Assembly: GCA_026686845.1 (NCBI GenBank)
Contig: JAIVEN010000024.1
Coordinates: forward strand, 2,963,501 to 3,027,500
DNA length: 64,000 nucleotides
Reading direction: 5' to 3'
Origin: Adenanthera pavonina
Taxonomy: Eukaryota; Streptophyta; Magnoliopsida; Fabales; Fabaceae
Shown here: in pieces, positions 45,115-58,746 of the stretch
Layout of the letters: the number at the start of each line of letters is the position of its first letter
Numbering within the stretch: position 1 is the stretch's first letter
The notes under the pieces: model-generated
Seen by the model: only the letters and a program-made list of their open reading frames with translations
Databases searched by the model: none
Told to the model about the DNA's origin: nothing
Translations under genes and position numbers: made by a program

Positions 45115-47986
45115 TGTAACACCTTACTTTTATCTATATTTTCCCATATATTATAGTATGTACAATGTCCAAATAGCTCATATTAAGAGCTTGAACCATT
45201 AATAGAACCAAAATATTAAAAAAAAACGTGGAACTATTCATTTGATTCTCAAGTTTTTTGGATGAACTTTGAAAAATCATAACTTAATCCGAAAAAATCG
45301 TATCAATTTGGTTCAAGTCTCTAAATTAAGATAGAAACCTGATATACAAGATAAAAATATGAAAACTTCCTTTAACCTGACCAATTAGTACAGTTTATTA
45401 CTCAAACTTACATTGTACAAATGGTCATTTCTCTCTTTTTCAGGATTTTGGCCATAACTTTAAAAATTCATATCTAACTCTATAATGAGCTAAATCATGT
45501 ATTCTATATACCATTGGAAAGATATATATGTAGACTTACCTTCATATTTTTCTTATATATTTATTTAGTCTAGACAGGGCATGATTTCAACTTAAATTAC
45601 TAAGGATCAGAACCCCACTCTTATTGGAACAGTCTTAGGAAAACTTATATATCTCTCATTGTACAACTCCAATTGAATTCAAACCAGTGGCATATTAAAT
45701 TTTTCATAAATGTAAGCCACTGAATTTTTGGAGCTCTGAATAATTTTATATCACTTCTCAAAGAGAAGTAACATATTCAGTAAAATTAGCAGCCTTCACA
45801 TCACTGTCCAGTTTTGATTATGAACTTTAAAATTACACTATAAATCGTACATATATCCAAATTACATGTTCTTTAGCTCATTGGAAAATTGTTCTCTCTA
45901 GTTTTAGGGAATATATAACACTTGACTTACTTTCCCTGTTTTAGTCAAATAGTGTTGACTTTACTTTCATTGCTACAAAATGAACTTCTAACAATATAAC
46001 ATGGCAAAGTCGACTTCATAATAAGCTCACATGATCATTCCATGTTTCAAATCCATGCCAAACATTTCATAATGCTCATAAGGACATAATAGTACAATGG
46101 CACAGATCTAAAAGCATATACATGATTTTATGCATAACTTCAAAATATACAATCATAACTTGAAGACATCATTAAGCATCTTCCTCTTCTTCATTCTCCT
46201 TAGCTTTTTGGACTCCTTTGCCATAGCTTGTGCCTATCATTTGGAATACTTGAGGGGGTGAGATTGGGGGACAATCTCAGTAGCAAGTTACATTCCATGC
46301 AATTATGTCAATCATGTCAAATAAACTCACATTTGATCACATATAATCACATCAATTACATTAAACAATAAATTGCCACATTGGTCATAAAAATTTTAAC
46401 AGCATAACGGCTTAGAAAATGGACATCTCGGGGAATAAAACCCCTCATTTTACAGCCAAGACCAATCAAAGAAATTACAATTGCAATATGGCAACACAAT
46501 TTAATCATAGAAAGACAATGAAAGAACATAAAGCAAGAATATGCAACTTAACTACCTTGAAGCATTCCTTTGGCTTTTCCTCAATGCTTCCAATAGCCTC
46601 CTTAGGCTTCCTTAAGTCCCTAGACAACATTAGACACATGCTCAAGCCACTGATTTCATGGCTAATCACAAAAAGCTCTTATAAAACTCTTGAAACCCTT
46701 AAATTCTCAAACTCTTTATCTTAAGCTCTATTTTTGAGCTAACCCTTGTCTTTAAGGTTTTTCATTGTGGAGAATTCATTTTTGCCATCAAAAAAATGAA
46801 AATCTAACTCCTTCCCATCATATTAAACTAACCAAAACAAGGATTGGAAGAGGAAAGAAGTGATTTCCCTTTTCTTACTTCCAAACATACCAAACCTTGT
46901 TCTTCTTGCATTATCTCGTGGTTTTTTCTAATTTATTGCATGAAACCACTTCCTTTCATGAATCCATGATAAGGATGAAAATTAAACACCAAGAGAAGAA
47001 GGAGGAAACCTTGCTAGCCTACTTCAAACTACCTAAAACTTGAAGGAAACTTACTTAGAATTTTAAAGGAAAATTCTTACCTTTTTCTTGATTTTTCCTT
47101 CTCTTTTTCCTTCTTCCTCTTCTTCACGTTTTTCTCTTATTTCTTTTCTATTTTTCAGACCTCTCTCCACTCTTTCTTTGCTTCTTTGGTCGGCCAAAAT
47201 ATGAACCAAAGGGGAGGATTTATAAAATTTTCCAACCAATAAAATTTTGCCATCTAATGTTCTTGAATTTTCTTAGAAAGTGACTTAAAATATAAAAAAA
47301 TGTTACTTTATCATGTGCAGCTTATGGAGCATGAAAATAAGGGTACTTTGGTCCAAAAAGTTTAGATAATTACTTATCCAAATATATCATGAACCGGTCT
47401 AGATAAATAAAGTTACTTTAGCAGTATATTTTACTATTATTGGGATACTAATTATAATGACATTAGGATATAAAATTACCATAATATACTTATCCCAATT
47501 GGTCCAAATATAGGATCCACACATTTTTCTTGAATGAATACTGCTTCTTCCTAAAGTTTAGACTGACATTTATCGGGTAAGACATTAATATTAAATCATA
47601 ATTACCCAATAAATATTATTTTGATCTTAATAAATTCTAAACTATATTCTATTGGTCTTACCTCGTTGAGAGCTTCATTTTGACTATAATTTTTATATTT
47701 ACAAAAATGCCCTTGACCCGAGGCAAATTTATAATTTTTAAAACTTTCGAGTCATTAGGTATAATTTTTTCCAAAATATTTGACTTCTCTTTCCCACGTG
47801 AATTCTTATGTACTTGGGGATAAAATTGTTATTTCGATAATTCTTAGGGGTAAAAATATAATTTCTCATTTTTTCGTCCAATCGGAAAAAATGACCTCTT
47901 TGCCCTATTTTACACAATATGGTGTCTGCCCATTTTTTCAAATTCTCTATATATTTTTAGTTATATAATATTTTAGGGACGTTACG
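45115..47986 (-). mobile_element. Solo gypsy-type LTR, 2872 bp, inside gag of element C
   Basis: TGTAACACCTTACTTT to GGGACGTTACG; the final CA has become CG. It interrupts gag between a Lys-rich run and an Asp/Glu-rich run that are contiguous in the other copies. Same family as 36598-37542 and related to the gypsy LTRs at 11780 and 31021. The block at 47567-47780 is over 90 % identical by eye to 13858-14070. No gene inside; the frames at 46419-46724 and 47738-47968 are not coding. Confidence 0.82.
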
Positions 47987-47991
47987 AATCT
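47987..47991. repeat. Target site duplication AATCT (right, one mismatch)
   Basis: Partner of 45110-45114. Confidence 0.65.
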
Positions 47992-49069
47992 CAAAGTAGA
48001 CTTAGAAGATGATGACTCTGAAGAGGATGCTGAGCTTGATGAAGAAATGATGGCCATGCTAGTAAAGAAATTTAGGAAGATGTATGGGAAGAAGAAATTT
48101 AAAAAGTTCATAAAGAAGGTTGGAACCACCAGCAATAAGAAAGAAAGAAAAGACTCCATCATATACTATGAATGCATGAAGCCTGCACACATCAAATGGA
48201 AGTATCCTATGCTGGCCAGGAAGGAAGGAAAAGACAAGAAGACTGAGAAAGGGAGAAAGAAGAAAGCCTTTACATCATCCATCTGGGGAGATAGCTCAGA
48301 TGAAGAAGAAGTAGAAGAAGATGATGAAATTGCCAATCTCTGCTTGATAGCTTAAGAAGCAGAAGAAATGGAAAAGAATCAAGACAGTGACAGTGAGTCA
48401 GAGGTAAATGATTCAAAACCATCCTACACTGAATTGCATAATGCATTCAATGAATTAATGTTTGAGTTTGTCAAAGTGTTGAAGCAGTTGCATTTGGCTA
48501 AAAAGAAAATATACAAACTTGAAAATGAATAACATGCATCCTGTATTGCATCTGCTCCTTCTACTACATCTGTTTACACTTCATGTAGTGAGTTAAAAGA
48601 TAAAAATGCCTATCTATATGAGACCCTAGCCAGATTCACTAAAGGGCAAGATATGCTAAGGTTAATACTAGGGACACAAATAGTTAGTCAAAACAAAGCT
48701 GGTGGTCTAGGATATGATCCCTATACTGTTAAAGAAAAATTGAAATGCAAGAAATAAAATCTTTATCTGAGAAATTTTGTATGTGCTAATGGTGTTAGGT
48801 CAGCACAACACATAGAGACATATCCTACACAAAAGTGTCAACAGGATAGATATTACATGCATTACTTCAGACCTACCTCTCTTTCATCAAGCTCTTTCTC
48901 TACTTGCCACTTCTGTAATAAGAAGGGTCACACATCCTCCCCTTGTGTATACAAGAAGGAAGGTAATGGTAATAGAATGAAATGGGTTCCCAAAGGTACT
49001 TCAATACCTATAGGAAAAACTGACAGGAAAGGACCCAAGCAAATATTGGTACCTAAAGAAAAGAAATGA
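47992..49069 (+). pseudogene. Gag, second part (element C)
   Basis: Continues with DEEMMAMLVKKFRKMYGKKK. The first knuckle is degraded (CMKPAHIKWKY), losing two of its ligand positions. An acidic stretch and TFARFTKGQDM-like sequence follow, then an intact second knuckle (CHFCNKKGHTSSPC) and GPKQILVPKEKK before TGA at 49067-49069. That TGA overlaps an ATG in the pol frame (49066-49068). Confidence 0.82.
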
Positions 49070-50092
49070 AATCTATTTTGCAGGAATATCTCAAGGCAAA
49101 TAAAAGCAACAAATGGTATATGGATAGTGCCTGCTCGAGACACATGGCTGGAGACAGAAAAGTTCAGTGTGTTGAGAGATAAAAAAGGAGCAAAAGTTAC
49201 TTTTGGTGGTAACCAGTTTGGCAAGATAGTTAGTATTGGAATTGTGGGAAAAACCTAGAAACATCAATAGAAAAAGTCTTATTGGTAATAGGACTCAATC
49301 ACAACCTGCTGAGTGTGAGCCAAGCATGCGATAAGGGGAATTGGGTTCTGTTCGTTCCAACTACTGCAAGGTCATCAAAAAAAGTGACCATAAGGTTATT
49401 CTCAAGGCATAAAGAGACGGTAACTACTACACAATTGATTTAGATGAATTACCTACTCTAGATTCAATATGCTTAATTAGTGAAAATGATGACAATTGGT
49501 TATGGCATAAGAGATTAGCACATGTTAACATGCATCAATTAAACAAACTAATTAAAAATGAACTTGTTCTTGGATTACCTAACATTAAGTTTGAAATGGA
49601 CAAAGAATGTAATGCTTGCCTTAAGAGGAAACAAAGAAAGTCCTCATTTAAACCTAAGAAAGTTATCTCTATGACTAGATCACTGGAATCACTTCTACAT
49701 TTACCTGGACATTATTTCTTTCCACTAAAGATGAAATATTTGAAGTATTCTTGATCTTAGCTAAGAAAGTCCAAAATGAGAAATATTGCTCTATTATATG
49801 AATTAGAACAAATCATGGTGGTGAGTTTGAAGATGCTCAATTTGCTAACTACTGTGAAGAAAATGGAATAGAGCACAGATTCTCTACCCCAAGGACACCT
49901 AAACAAAATGGAGTTGTGGAGAGGAAAAATAGAGCATTGGAAAACATGGCTCATGCAATGTGAATGAAAAAATATGGTCAAAGTATTTTTGGGCTAATGC
50001 AGTGAGCACAGCATGCTACCTGATGAACAGAGCCTACATTAGACCCATTCTAGGCAAAAACACCATATAAGCTATACAAGAGAAGAAAGTTC
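49066..50092 (+). pseudogene. Pol, first part: protease and integrase (element C)
   Basis: The pol frame opens at the ATG overlapping the gag stop. Protease motif WYMDSACSRHM, then frameshifts. Pre-integrase: LWHKRLAHVNMHQ and ECNACLKRK. A deletion near 49690-49705 removes the segment with the first catalytic Asp (HMD). The second catalytic position reads TNHGGEF with Asn instead of Asp; the Glu region VVERKNR is kept. Interrupted at 50092 by an antisense solo LTR. Confidence 0.82.
50088..50092. repeat. Target site duplication AGTTC (left)
   Basis: Identical to 51726-51730. Confidence 0.85.
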
Positions 50093-51725
50093 TGCTAGAT
50101 TAGCTGGCTTCCCAAGAGGGGGGTGAATTGGGAAGATTAAAAATTTTCTGCAAAATATCAAGAAGGTGAAGAAAGCAATATATGATGGTAAAGCAGAGTA
50201 TAAACAAATAGCTGTAAAAGAAGGAGTAAAGGTAAGAAGACTCAGTAATTTATCCTGGTTCAGTCTCTCCACTTGACCTACGTCCAATCCTCAAGTCACC
50301 ACTTGAGATTTTCCACTATACTGCAAGAATTCCGTGGGCTTCTTGCAAATGCCACAGTACAAAGTATGTACTCTGTTTTCTAGAGCTTACTCATTCACTC
50401 CCTGCACTTTCACAAACTGTTTCCCAATCCCTTGTGATATCCCCTCACAAGAAAATTTATCTTCCAGATGAAGATGAGATTGTTTACAAAGATTAGACTC
50501 TCTTAAATAGAGTGAATATGAAAGTTGAAAGTACAAATATTGAAGTGTGAGAGTATGAAGCTTTGAGTAAATTATTTGGCAGGGTTTCATTATTTACAAA
50601 GTTGAAATCGTTACCTACAACTTCAAATGATGTTGTATTTATAGATTTAGGTCTCAAATGTCCGTTAGAGACGAAATCTATCCATTGGAGAAGTTATCCA
50701 ACAGTTATACTGAAAAACTATCTGTTAACCAACCGTATTTAATGCTTCTAACATGCTGAAATTTGAATTTCGGTTGGTTAACAGATGAATTTCGCAGATA
50801 CCGAAGGTTAACAGCTTCAACATTGAAAGACCAAAGTTCGTCTGTCATGAAGTGAAATTCGAATTTTGATATTTTGAAAATGTTTCTATGTAGTGACATA
50901 CGAATTTTCAAGTGGAAAGTTTTTCTGTTAAGTGTGAACAGTACTTTCAATTTGCTACAGTGCCTTCGAAATTCGAATTTTGGAACCCCAAAATTCGTCT
51001 GTTCGTAGTTGGTTTACAAGGCTCAGTAGTTCACATAGTTCAAAATTCAAATTTTCAAATATTAAAATTCGTCTGTCAGAGAGACCTCTTTTCAGAATAA
51101 CTTCAAAATTTGAATTTATAAATACTGTCAATCGTATGTCAACATATCACTTTAACAGACTTACAAACTTAGCTTCTGAAATTTGAATGTTCATGTTCAA
51201 AGTTAATCTGTCAGTGAGCAATTTTGAAATCCAATTCAAGCTTAGTTTCAGATGAACTTTGACATACTTTCAGACGAATTTCTATAGTTTTCATAAGTTT
51301 CATTTTGTCTGAAATTCGAATTTTCAAAACCCAAAGTTCGTCTGTTGCTTAAAGCTTCTTTCAGACACTTATCAAAATTCAAATTTTCTCAAGTCAAAAT
51401 TCATCTGTCAGAGAAGCATCTCTTCAGGCTTGTTTAGTTTTAGTACGAAATTTGAATTTCCAAAGGCCAAAATTTAAACTTTAACTATGACAGATTGGTA
51501 TTAACCTTTTAAACTTCGTCTATTGGTGGGTGTTTTTCAAATATTCCATGATTTAACACAGAATCAAGACCTTTTACTCAAAATAAAACAAACTAAACAT
51601 TCTACAACAAACTTTGCACAGATTTCTCCAGGATTTCTTCACTTGAACTCTTTGTGCACCTTTGATATCTTTATTCCAAGCTCTTGAGAGTTGATTTGAA
51701 ATCATCAAAACTTCTTGATTCAACA
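50093..51725 (-). mobile_element. Sirevirus-like solo LTR, 1633 bp, antisense in pol of element C
   Basis: Plus-strand ends TGCTAGATTAGCTGG (TG-T to TG-C) and TTGATTCAACA, flanked by perfect AGTTC. It carries the palindromic words (about 50760-51510) and a TATA box (TATTTATA on the plus strand near 50636). Ordered like the LTR of element 1. No internal sequence remains. Confidence 0.88.
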
Positions 51726-51730
51726 AGTTC
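51726..51730. repeat. Target site duplication AGTTC (right)
   Basis: Identical to 50088-50092. Confidence 0.85.
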
Positions 51731-52092
51731 AACCTGTCTTATTTACATGTTTTTGGGTGCACCAGCTACATACATAATAACAGCAAAGAAAACTTGAGTA
51801 AGTTTGATGCAAAGTTAGATGAAAGTATATTTCTTCGCTACTAAAATACGAGTAAAGCATATAGAGTGTTCAACAAAAGGTCTAAGACAATTGAAGAGTC
51901 TATGCATGTAGTGTTCATAGAAAATGAAACAATTGCTAAACCTGAGTTAGAAGAGGATGAGCTAATCTCAAGTCTAAAAAATTTAAGCATCTCTAAAGAA
52001 AATGAAACTAAACCTCCAAAAATATCAGAATCTACTAATGTAGAGGAAGATATTCAGGAGAGAGATGTAGAATTTGATAATAATAAAGAAGA
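51731..52092 (+). pseudogene. Pol, second part (element C)
   Basis: Resumes in the integrase C-terminal region: NLSYLHVFGC, then KAYRVFNKRSK, ESMHVVFIENET and PPKISEST, matching residues around 365-475 of the intact pol. It ends at the GAAGA target of element D. The apparent C-terminus of the open frame at 52093-52240 is LTR sequence of D. Confidence 0.82.
52088..52092. repeat. Target site duplication GAAGA (left)
   Basis: Identical to 63835-63839. Confidence 0.9.
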
Positions 52093-53752
52093 TGTTGAAT
52101 CAAGTGTTTTGATGATTCCAAACCAACCTTCAAGAGCTTGGAATAAAGATATCAAAGGTGCACAAAATGTTCAAGTGAAGGAATCATGGGGAAATCAGTG
52201 CAAAGATTTATGTAGAATGTTTAGCAATGTTTTGATTTGAGTAAAAGACTTTGATTTGCTGAAAAGATGTTTTAAAACTTTGATTCTATGTTAAATCATG
52301 GAATATTTGAGAAACACCTGCCAACAGACGAAGTTTGGAAGGTTAATACTGATATGTCATCTTGGAAATTCAAACTTTGGCTATGGAAATTCAAATTTTG
52401 TATTGAAACTGAACAAGTCTGAAGAGAAGCTTCTCTGACAGACGAATTTTGACTTGAGAAAATTTGAATTTTGATAAGTGTCTGAAAGGAGCTTTTAGTA
52501 ACAGACGAACTTTGGGTTTTGAAAATTTGAATTTCAGACAAAAAGTAACTTATGAAAACTAAAGAAATTCGTCTGAAATTATGTCAAGTTCATCTGAAAC
52601 CAAGTTTAGATTGGATTTCAAAATTGCTCACTGACAGACGAACTTTGAACATGAAAATTTGAATTTCAGAAACTAAGCTTGTGAGTCTGTTACAATGATA
52701 TGTTGACATACGAATGACAGTATTTATAAATTCAAATTTTGAAGTAGGTCTAAAAAGAGGTCTCTCTGACAGACGAGCTTTACCCTTTGAAAATTTGAAT
52801 TTTGAATTATATGAACTACCGTGCCTTATAAACCAGCTACGGACAGACAAATTTTGAGGTTCCAAAATTTGAATTTCGAAGGAACTATAGCAAATTGAAA
52901 ATACTGTTCACACGTAACAGAAAAACTTTCTACTTGAAAATTTGTATGTCACAATGTAGAAACATTTTCCAAATATCAAAATTCGAATTTCACTTCATGA
53001 CAGACGAACTTCGGGCATTCAACGTTGAAGTCTTTAGCCTTCAGTTTCTACGAAATTCGCCTGTTGACCAACTAAAATTCAAAATTCAGAATGTCAGAAG
53101 CATTAAATGTGGTTGGTTAACAGATAGTTTTTCAGAGTAACCGTTGGATAACTTCTCCAACGGATAGATTTTGTCTCTAACGTATAGTTGAGACTTGAAT
53201 TTATAAATATAACATCATTTGAAGTTGTGGGAAACAATTCTAACTTTGCATATACTGAAACTCTGCTAAATCATCTCCTCAAAGTCTCTTACTCTCACTC
53301 TTCATTAGTTGTACTTCAACTTTCATATACACTCTATTTAAGAGAGTTTATTCATTGTAAACAATCTTATCTTCATCTGGAAGAAAGATTTTCTTGTGAG
53401 GGGATATCACAAGGGATTGGGAAACACTTAGTAAGAGTGCATTGAGTTAAAGAGTGAGCTCTAAAAATAGAGCATCATCCTTGTACTGTGGCATTTGCAA
53501 GAAGCCCACCGAATTCTTGCAAAATAGTAAAAAATCTCAAGTGGTGACTTGGGGACTAGACGTAGGTCAAGTGGAGAGACCGAACCAGAATAAATATATG
53601 AGTTTTCTCCTCCCTACTGATACTTTTACAGCTTATTCTTTTATACTCTATTTTATTATCATACTTTGCTTCCTTCACCCTCTTGACATTTTGCATAAAA
53701 TTTTCAAGCTTCCCAATTCACCCCGCCTCTTGGGAAGCCAGCTTATCTAACA
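52093..53752 (+). repeat. 5' LTR of element D
   Basis: TGTTGAATCAAGTG to CTTATCTAACA. Palindromic words from about 52320 to 53090; TATA box 53202-53209. R/U5 words CTCAAGTGG and GTCAAGTGGAGAG conserved. Confidence 0.92.
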
Positions 53753-53754
53753 AG

Positions 53755-53766
53755 TTGTATCGGAGC
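53755..53766 (+). other. Primer-binding site (element D)
   Basis: TTGTATCGGAGC, two mismatches to TGGTATCAGAGC. Confidence 0.7.
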
Positions 53767-53807
53767 CCAGATTCCCAATCAAAGGATTTCAAAGTCGGAG
53801 AATTAAA

Positions 53808-55607
53808 ATTGCTGGCTTTGGTGAAAGCATACTAGCAGAAGGAAACAACACAAATAGACCACCTGACTTTAGTGGAGAACACTATGGTTACTGGAAGATG
53901 AGGATGCAAATCTATCTCCAGTCAATTGATCTGGACATTTGGTCAGTCATTCAGAAGGGAGATTTGGTGCCAATAGCTCTAGAAGATGATGGGAAGTACA
54001 ATGAGAAGCCATAAGCTGAATGGAATGAGGAGGATAGAAGAAGAGTCTTGCTGAACTTCAAGGCAAAACACCACTTGGTCAATGCTTTGAATCAAGACGA
54101 ATTCTACAGGGTCTCACAATGCTCCACTACCAAGGAAATATGGGACACCTTGCAAATTGCTCATGAAGGAACAACTGGAGTCAGGGAAAATAAACTGAAT
54201 ACATGCATAGGTGAATATGAAAGCTTCAGAATGGCTGAAGGAGAGAATGTGAAAGAGCTATAGAAGAGATTCACTCTCATTGTGAATCAACTAAAGAGCC
54301 TGGGAAAGTAGTACACTCAAACAGAAAAAGTAAGAAAGATCCTCAGAGCTCTCGCTCTGGAATGGCAACCCAAAGTAACAGCAATAAAGGAAGCCAGAGG
54401 AGAATCAATGGCCTCTGTCACAACTCTTTTTGGCAGCCTCAAGGAGTATGAAGGAAAAATGATGGCTCTCAAGGAGGCTAGACAAGACAGAAAGAAGAAA
54501 GGTCTTGCTCTAAAAGCTACTAAGGAAAAAGAAGAAGAATCTGACGATGAAGATGAGCTAGATGAAGAAACTCTGGCTTTGATGGTCAGAAAATTTGGAA
54601 GATTCTAAAGCAAAAAGAGAAACAAGAAAATCTTCAAGAAATGAGCAGCTGGATATAGCAAGAGGGAAGCAAAAGAGTCTATCACTTGCTATGAGTGCAA
54701 AAAGCAGGGACATATCAAATGGGATTGTCCATAATTCCTTAAGAAGCAAGAAAAAGAAAAGAAACCTGCAGACAAAGGAAAGAAGAAAAGAGCCTACATC
54801 TCATCAATATGGGGTAATAGCTCAAATGAAGAAAAAGATGATGAAGATGAAATTGCCAACATCTGTTTCATGGCACTTGCCTCTGAAGAAGCTGAAATCC
54901 CATGCAGCAGTGATCAAGAAGATTAGGTATATGAATCTGAACCTTCTTATTCTGAATTACTGGATGCATTTTATGAGCTGCATGATGAGTTTGTTAAGGT
55001 TGCTAAAGAATCGAAGCAACCTAAGAAAAAGATTAACAAACTAGAATCTCAATGCAACATATCTGAAACTGCTTCTCCACCTATTGCTGAATCTGCTTGC
55101 TGTAAATCTTGAATTGAACTAAAGCAAACCAATGAATATCTAATGAAAAGCATGTCTAAGCTCACTAAAGGTAAAGACATGTTGTTTGCTTTAATGGGAA
55201 GCCAAAGAATATCACAGGGAAAGGCTGGACTTGGCTATGATCATTGTGCAGTCAAAAAAAAAATTAAGAAAAAGAATCACAATTTATATTTGAGACATTT
55301 TGTGCATGCTAATGACAATAGAAAGAAAGAACATATTTCTCAGCATGTTGAATCTTATGATCAACCAAGGCATGCAAAACAAAAATATTATCTGCATTGT
55401 TTTCTTCCTGCTTCTCAATCCAGCAGTCCCTTTACCGCCTGTCACTTCTGTAACAAGAAGGGGCATATTTCTAGCTCATGTGCTTTAAAGAAAAATGGAC
55501 TTAACATGAAGGTTAAAGGGGTTCTCAAAGGTACATCTATATCTAGGGAAAAGACTACTGATAGGAAAGGACCCAAGCAAATTTAGGTACCTAAAAGGAA
55601 AATATGA
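53808..55607 (+). pseudogene. Gag of element D
   Basis: The start codon position reads ATT instead of ATG (53808-53810), followed by AGFGESILAEGNN. Stops occur at about 54013, 54262 and 54308, with a shift near 54600. Readable landmarks: LNQDEFYRVSQCS, TLFGSLKEYEGK, first knuckle YECKKQGHIKWDC split across frames near 54690-54730, and second knuckle CHFCNKKGHISSSC near 55440-55480. A TAG at 55584 precedes the original TGA at 55605-55607. That TGA overlaps the pol ATG at 55604. Confidence 0.85.
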
Positions 55608-58600
55608 ACTTTGTTTTGCAGGTCTGTCTTAAAGCGAGAAAGAGCAATAAATGGAATATGGACAGTGCCTGCTCAAGTCACATGACCGGTGATAAGGAGA
55701 AGTTCATCACCCTTAGAGACAAGAGAGGACGAAAGGTGAACTTTGGAGGTGATCAATATGGCAGAATAGTTGGCATTGGCATTGGGGGCAAGAATCATGA
55801 AACATCTATTGAAGAGGTGCTGTTTGTGATTGGCCTCAACCACAATCTGCTAAGTGTGAGCTAGACATGTGACAAAGGAAACTGGGTACTGTTTGACTCA
55901 AAGTTCTTCCTAGTCATTAGAAAAAGTGATCACAAAGTAATCCTCAAAGCTCAAAGGGATGATAACTGTTATACTATTGATCTTGATGAACTTCCTCCCT
56001 TAGATTCTGTCTGCTTGATTAGTTAGGATAATGATAGTTGGTTGTGGCATAGAAGATTAGCTCATGTTAACATGAATCAGCTTTCAAAACTGGTTAAAAA
56101 TGAGTTAGTCACTGGCCTGCCAAAAATTACTTTTGAAAAAGACAAAGAATGTGATGCATGCCTAAGAGGAAAACAAACCAAATCTTCTTTTAAATCTAAA
56201 AACATAGTCACCACAACTAGACCACTAGAACTGTTACATATGGATTTAATTGGTCCATCTAGGATAAAAAGCATCTGTGGAAATTTGTATGTGTTTGTAA
56301 TTGTGGATGATTACTCTAGATTTACATGGACATTGTTTCTTTCCTCTAAAAGTGATACCTTTGATGCATTTGTAACCTTAGCCAAGAAAGTGAAACATGA
56401 GAAGGGTATTTCAATTGTGTCTATCAGGTCAAATCATGGAGGAGAGTTTGAGAACTCATACTTTCTATCTTATTGTAATGAGCATGTAATTGATCACAAC
56501 TTCTCAGCTCCAAGAACTCCTCAACAGAATGGAGTAGTAGAGAGGAAGAACAGAACAATTGGAGAGATGGCTAGAACTATGCTGAATGAAAAGGAACTCT
56601 CTCAAGTTTTCTGGGCTGATGCAGTAAACACAGCAAGCTACATCATAAATAGAGTCTACATCAGACCAATCCTTGGGAAGACTCCTTATGAGCTGTACAA
56701 AGGAAGAAAGCCAAATCTCTCACATCTCCATGTGTTCGGCCGCAAGTGCTTCATTCACAACAATGGAAAGGAGAATCTGGGTAAGTTTGATGCCAAATCT
56801 GATGAAGGTATATTTCTGGGCTATTCTAGTAGAAGTAAGGCATATAGAGTTTTTAATAAAAAGTCTAAATTGGTAGAAGAATCTATGCATGTAGTATTTA
56901 TTGAAAATGAAACTGCTTCCAAACACGTTACTGATGAGGATGATCTTGTCTCAAACTTTAAAAAGTTAGATATCTCTGATGAAGGTAAAATTGAACCTCC
57001 AAAAATATCTGAATCTATTAACATAGAGGAAGATATTCAGGAGAGAGATTTTGAAGAAGAAAATAATGAAGAAATGTCTCAATAACTCCCTAGAACTTGG
57101 AGATATCAAAGGAATTATCCTGTTGATCAGGTTATAGGGAATGTTCAAGAGAGAGTTAAAACCAGAAAATGGTTAAGGGATCAAATGATTAATTGTGCTT
57201 TCATCTCACAAATTGAACCTAAATGCATTGAGGAAACCTTAACTGATGAATACTGGATTTTGGCTATGCAAGATGAATTAAATCAGTTTGAAAGAAATCA
57301 AGTCTGGGATTTAGTGCCTAGACCCAAAAATCATCCAATCATTAGCACCAACTGGGTTTTTAGAAATAAACTTGATGAATTAGGATCAATAATCAGAAAT
57401 AAAGCCAGACTGGTTGCTAAAGGATATAATCAAGAAGAAGGTATTGATTTTGAGGAAACCTTTGCTCCAGTAGCTAGATTAGAAGCAATTAGAATTTTGT
57501 TAGCATATGCATGCTTGAAAAATATTTTGTTGTATCAAATGGATGTGAAGAGTGCTTTTCTAAATGGATATATCATGGAAGAGGTTTATGTAGATTAACC
57601 TCTAGGTTTTGAGGACTCTGCAAAACCAAACTATGTGTATAAACTGAAGAAAGCTCTTTATGGATTAAAACAAGCTCCTAGAGCATGGTATGAAAGATTA
57701 AGTATCTTTCTAACTGAAAAGGGATTCAACTGAGGAAAAATAGATAAAACTTTATTCACTAAGAAAGAAAATAAAGATTTACTCATTGTTCAAATCTATA
57801 TTGATGATTTTATATTTGGTGCTACTAATGAATCTCTTTGCAAGAATTTTTCTAAGCTAATGCAGGGAGAATTTGAAATGTCCATGATGGGTGAACTCAA
57901 CTTCTTCCTTGGATTGCAAATCAGGTAGTGTAATGATGGTATCTTTCTCAACCAATGCAAGTATCTGAAGAAATTGCTAAAGAAGTTTGGAATGGAGAAT
58001 GTCAAATCAATGGGAACACCTATGGCTACAACAACCAAACTGGATATGGATGAAAAAGGGAAAGTGTTTGACATAACCCAGTTAAGAAGAATGATTAGAT
58101 CCCTACTGTACCTAACTGCCAGGAGACCTGAAATCATGTTTAGTGTCTGTATGTGTGGAAGATTCTAATCATGTCCCAAGGAAACCCATGCAACTGCTGT
58201 TAAGCTTATCTTCAGATATCTCGTTGGAACGCCACAGATGGGTCTTTGGTATCCAAAGGGCAATGGAGAAGATCTCAAAGGATACACTGATGCTGACTTG
58301 CAGGATCCAAAACTGGCAGAAAAAGCACAAGTGGAACTTGTCAGTTTTTGGGAGGATCATTGGTTTCATGGTTTAGAAAGAAGCAAAACAATGTGGCCTT
58401 ATCCACAGTAGAGGCTGAATATGTTGCAGCTGGAAGCTGTTGTGCCCAAATCATCTGGATGAAATAGCAGCTTGAAGATCTTGAGGTTGAGATAAAGGAA
58501 ATACCAATAATGTGTGATAACCAAAGTGCCATAAACATCATAAAGAATCCTGTTATGCATTCAAGAACAAAACATATTGAAGTTAGGCACCACTTCATAA

Positions 58601-58746
58601 GGGATCATGTTTTGAAAGGAGAAATCAGACTAGAGTACATTCCAACAGAGGATCAAGTTGCTGATATCTTGGCAAAGCCTTTATCAGAAGATAGACATTG
58701 CAAAATTAGGAGAGAATTGGGCATAGTAAATCCCAATGAACTGTAA
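55604..58746 (+). pseudogene. Pol of element D
   Basis: Opens MNFVLQVCLK at the ATGA overlap, -1 to gag. Protease WNMDSACSSHM, HHCC finger, integrase with D (HMD), Asn in place of the second Asp (SNHGGEF) and E (VVERKNR), RT with QMDVKSAFLNG and YIDD, and RNase H. Stops at 55862, 56024, 57083, 57596, near 57732, near 57927 and 58166. A one-base loss near 58300 shifts the RNase H frame, with a further TAG near 58467. It ends PNEL at 58746. Longest clean frame: 56042-57085. Confidence 0.9.

Noticed and set aside
52093..52240. Tail of the open frame 51866-52240 as pol protein
   Set aside because: From 52093 the sequence is the 5' LTR of element D; the pol codons end at the GAAGA target site.
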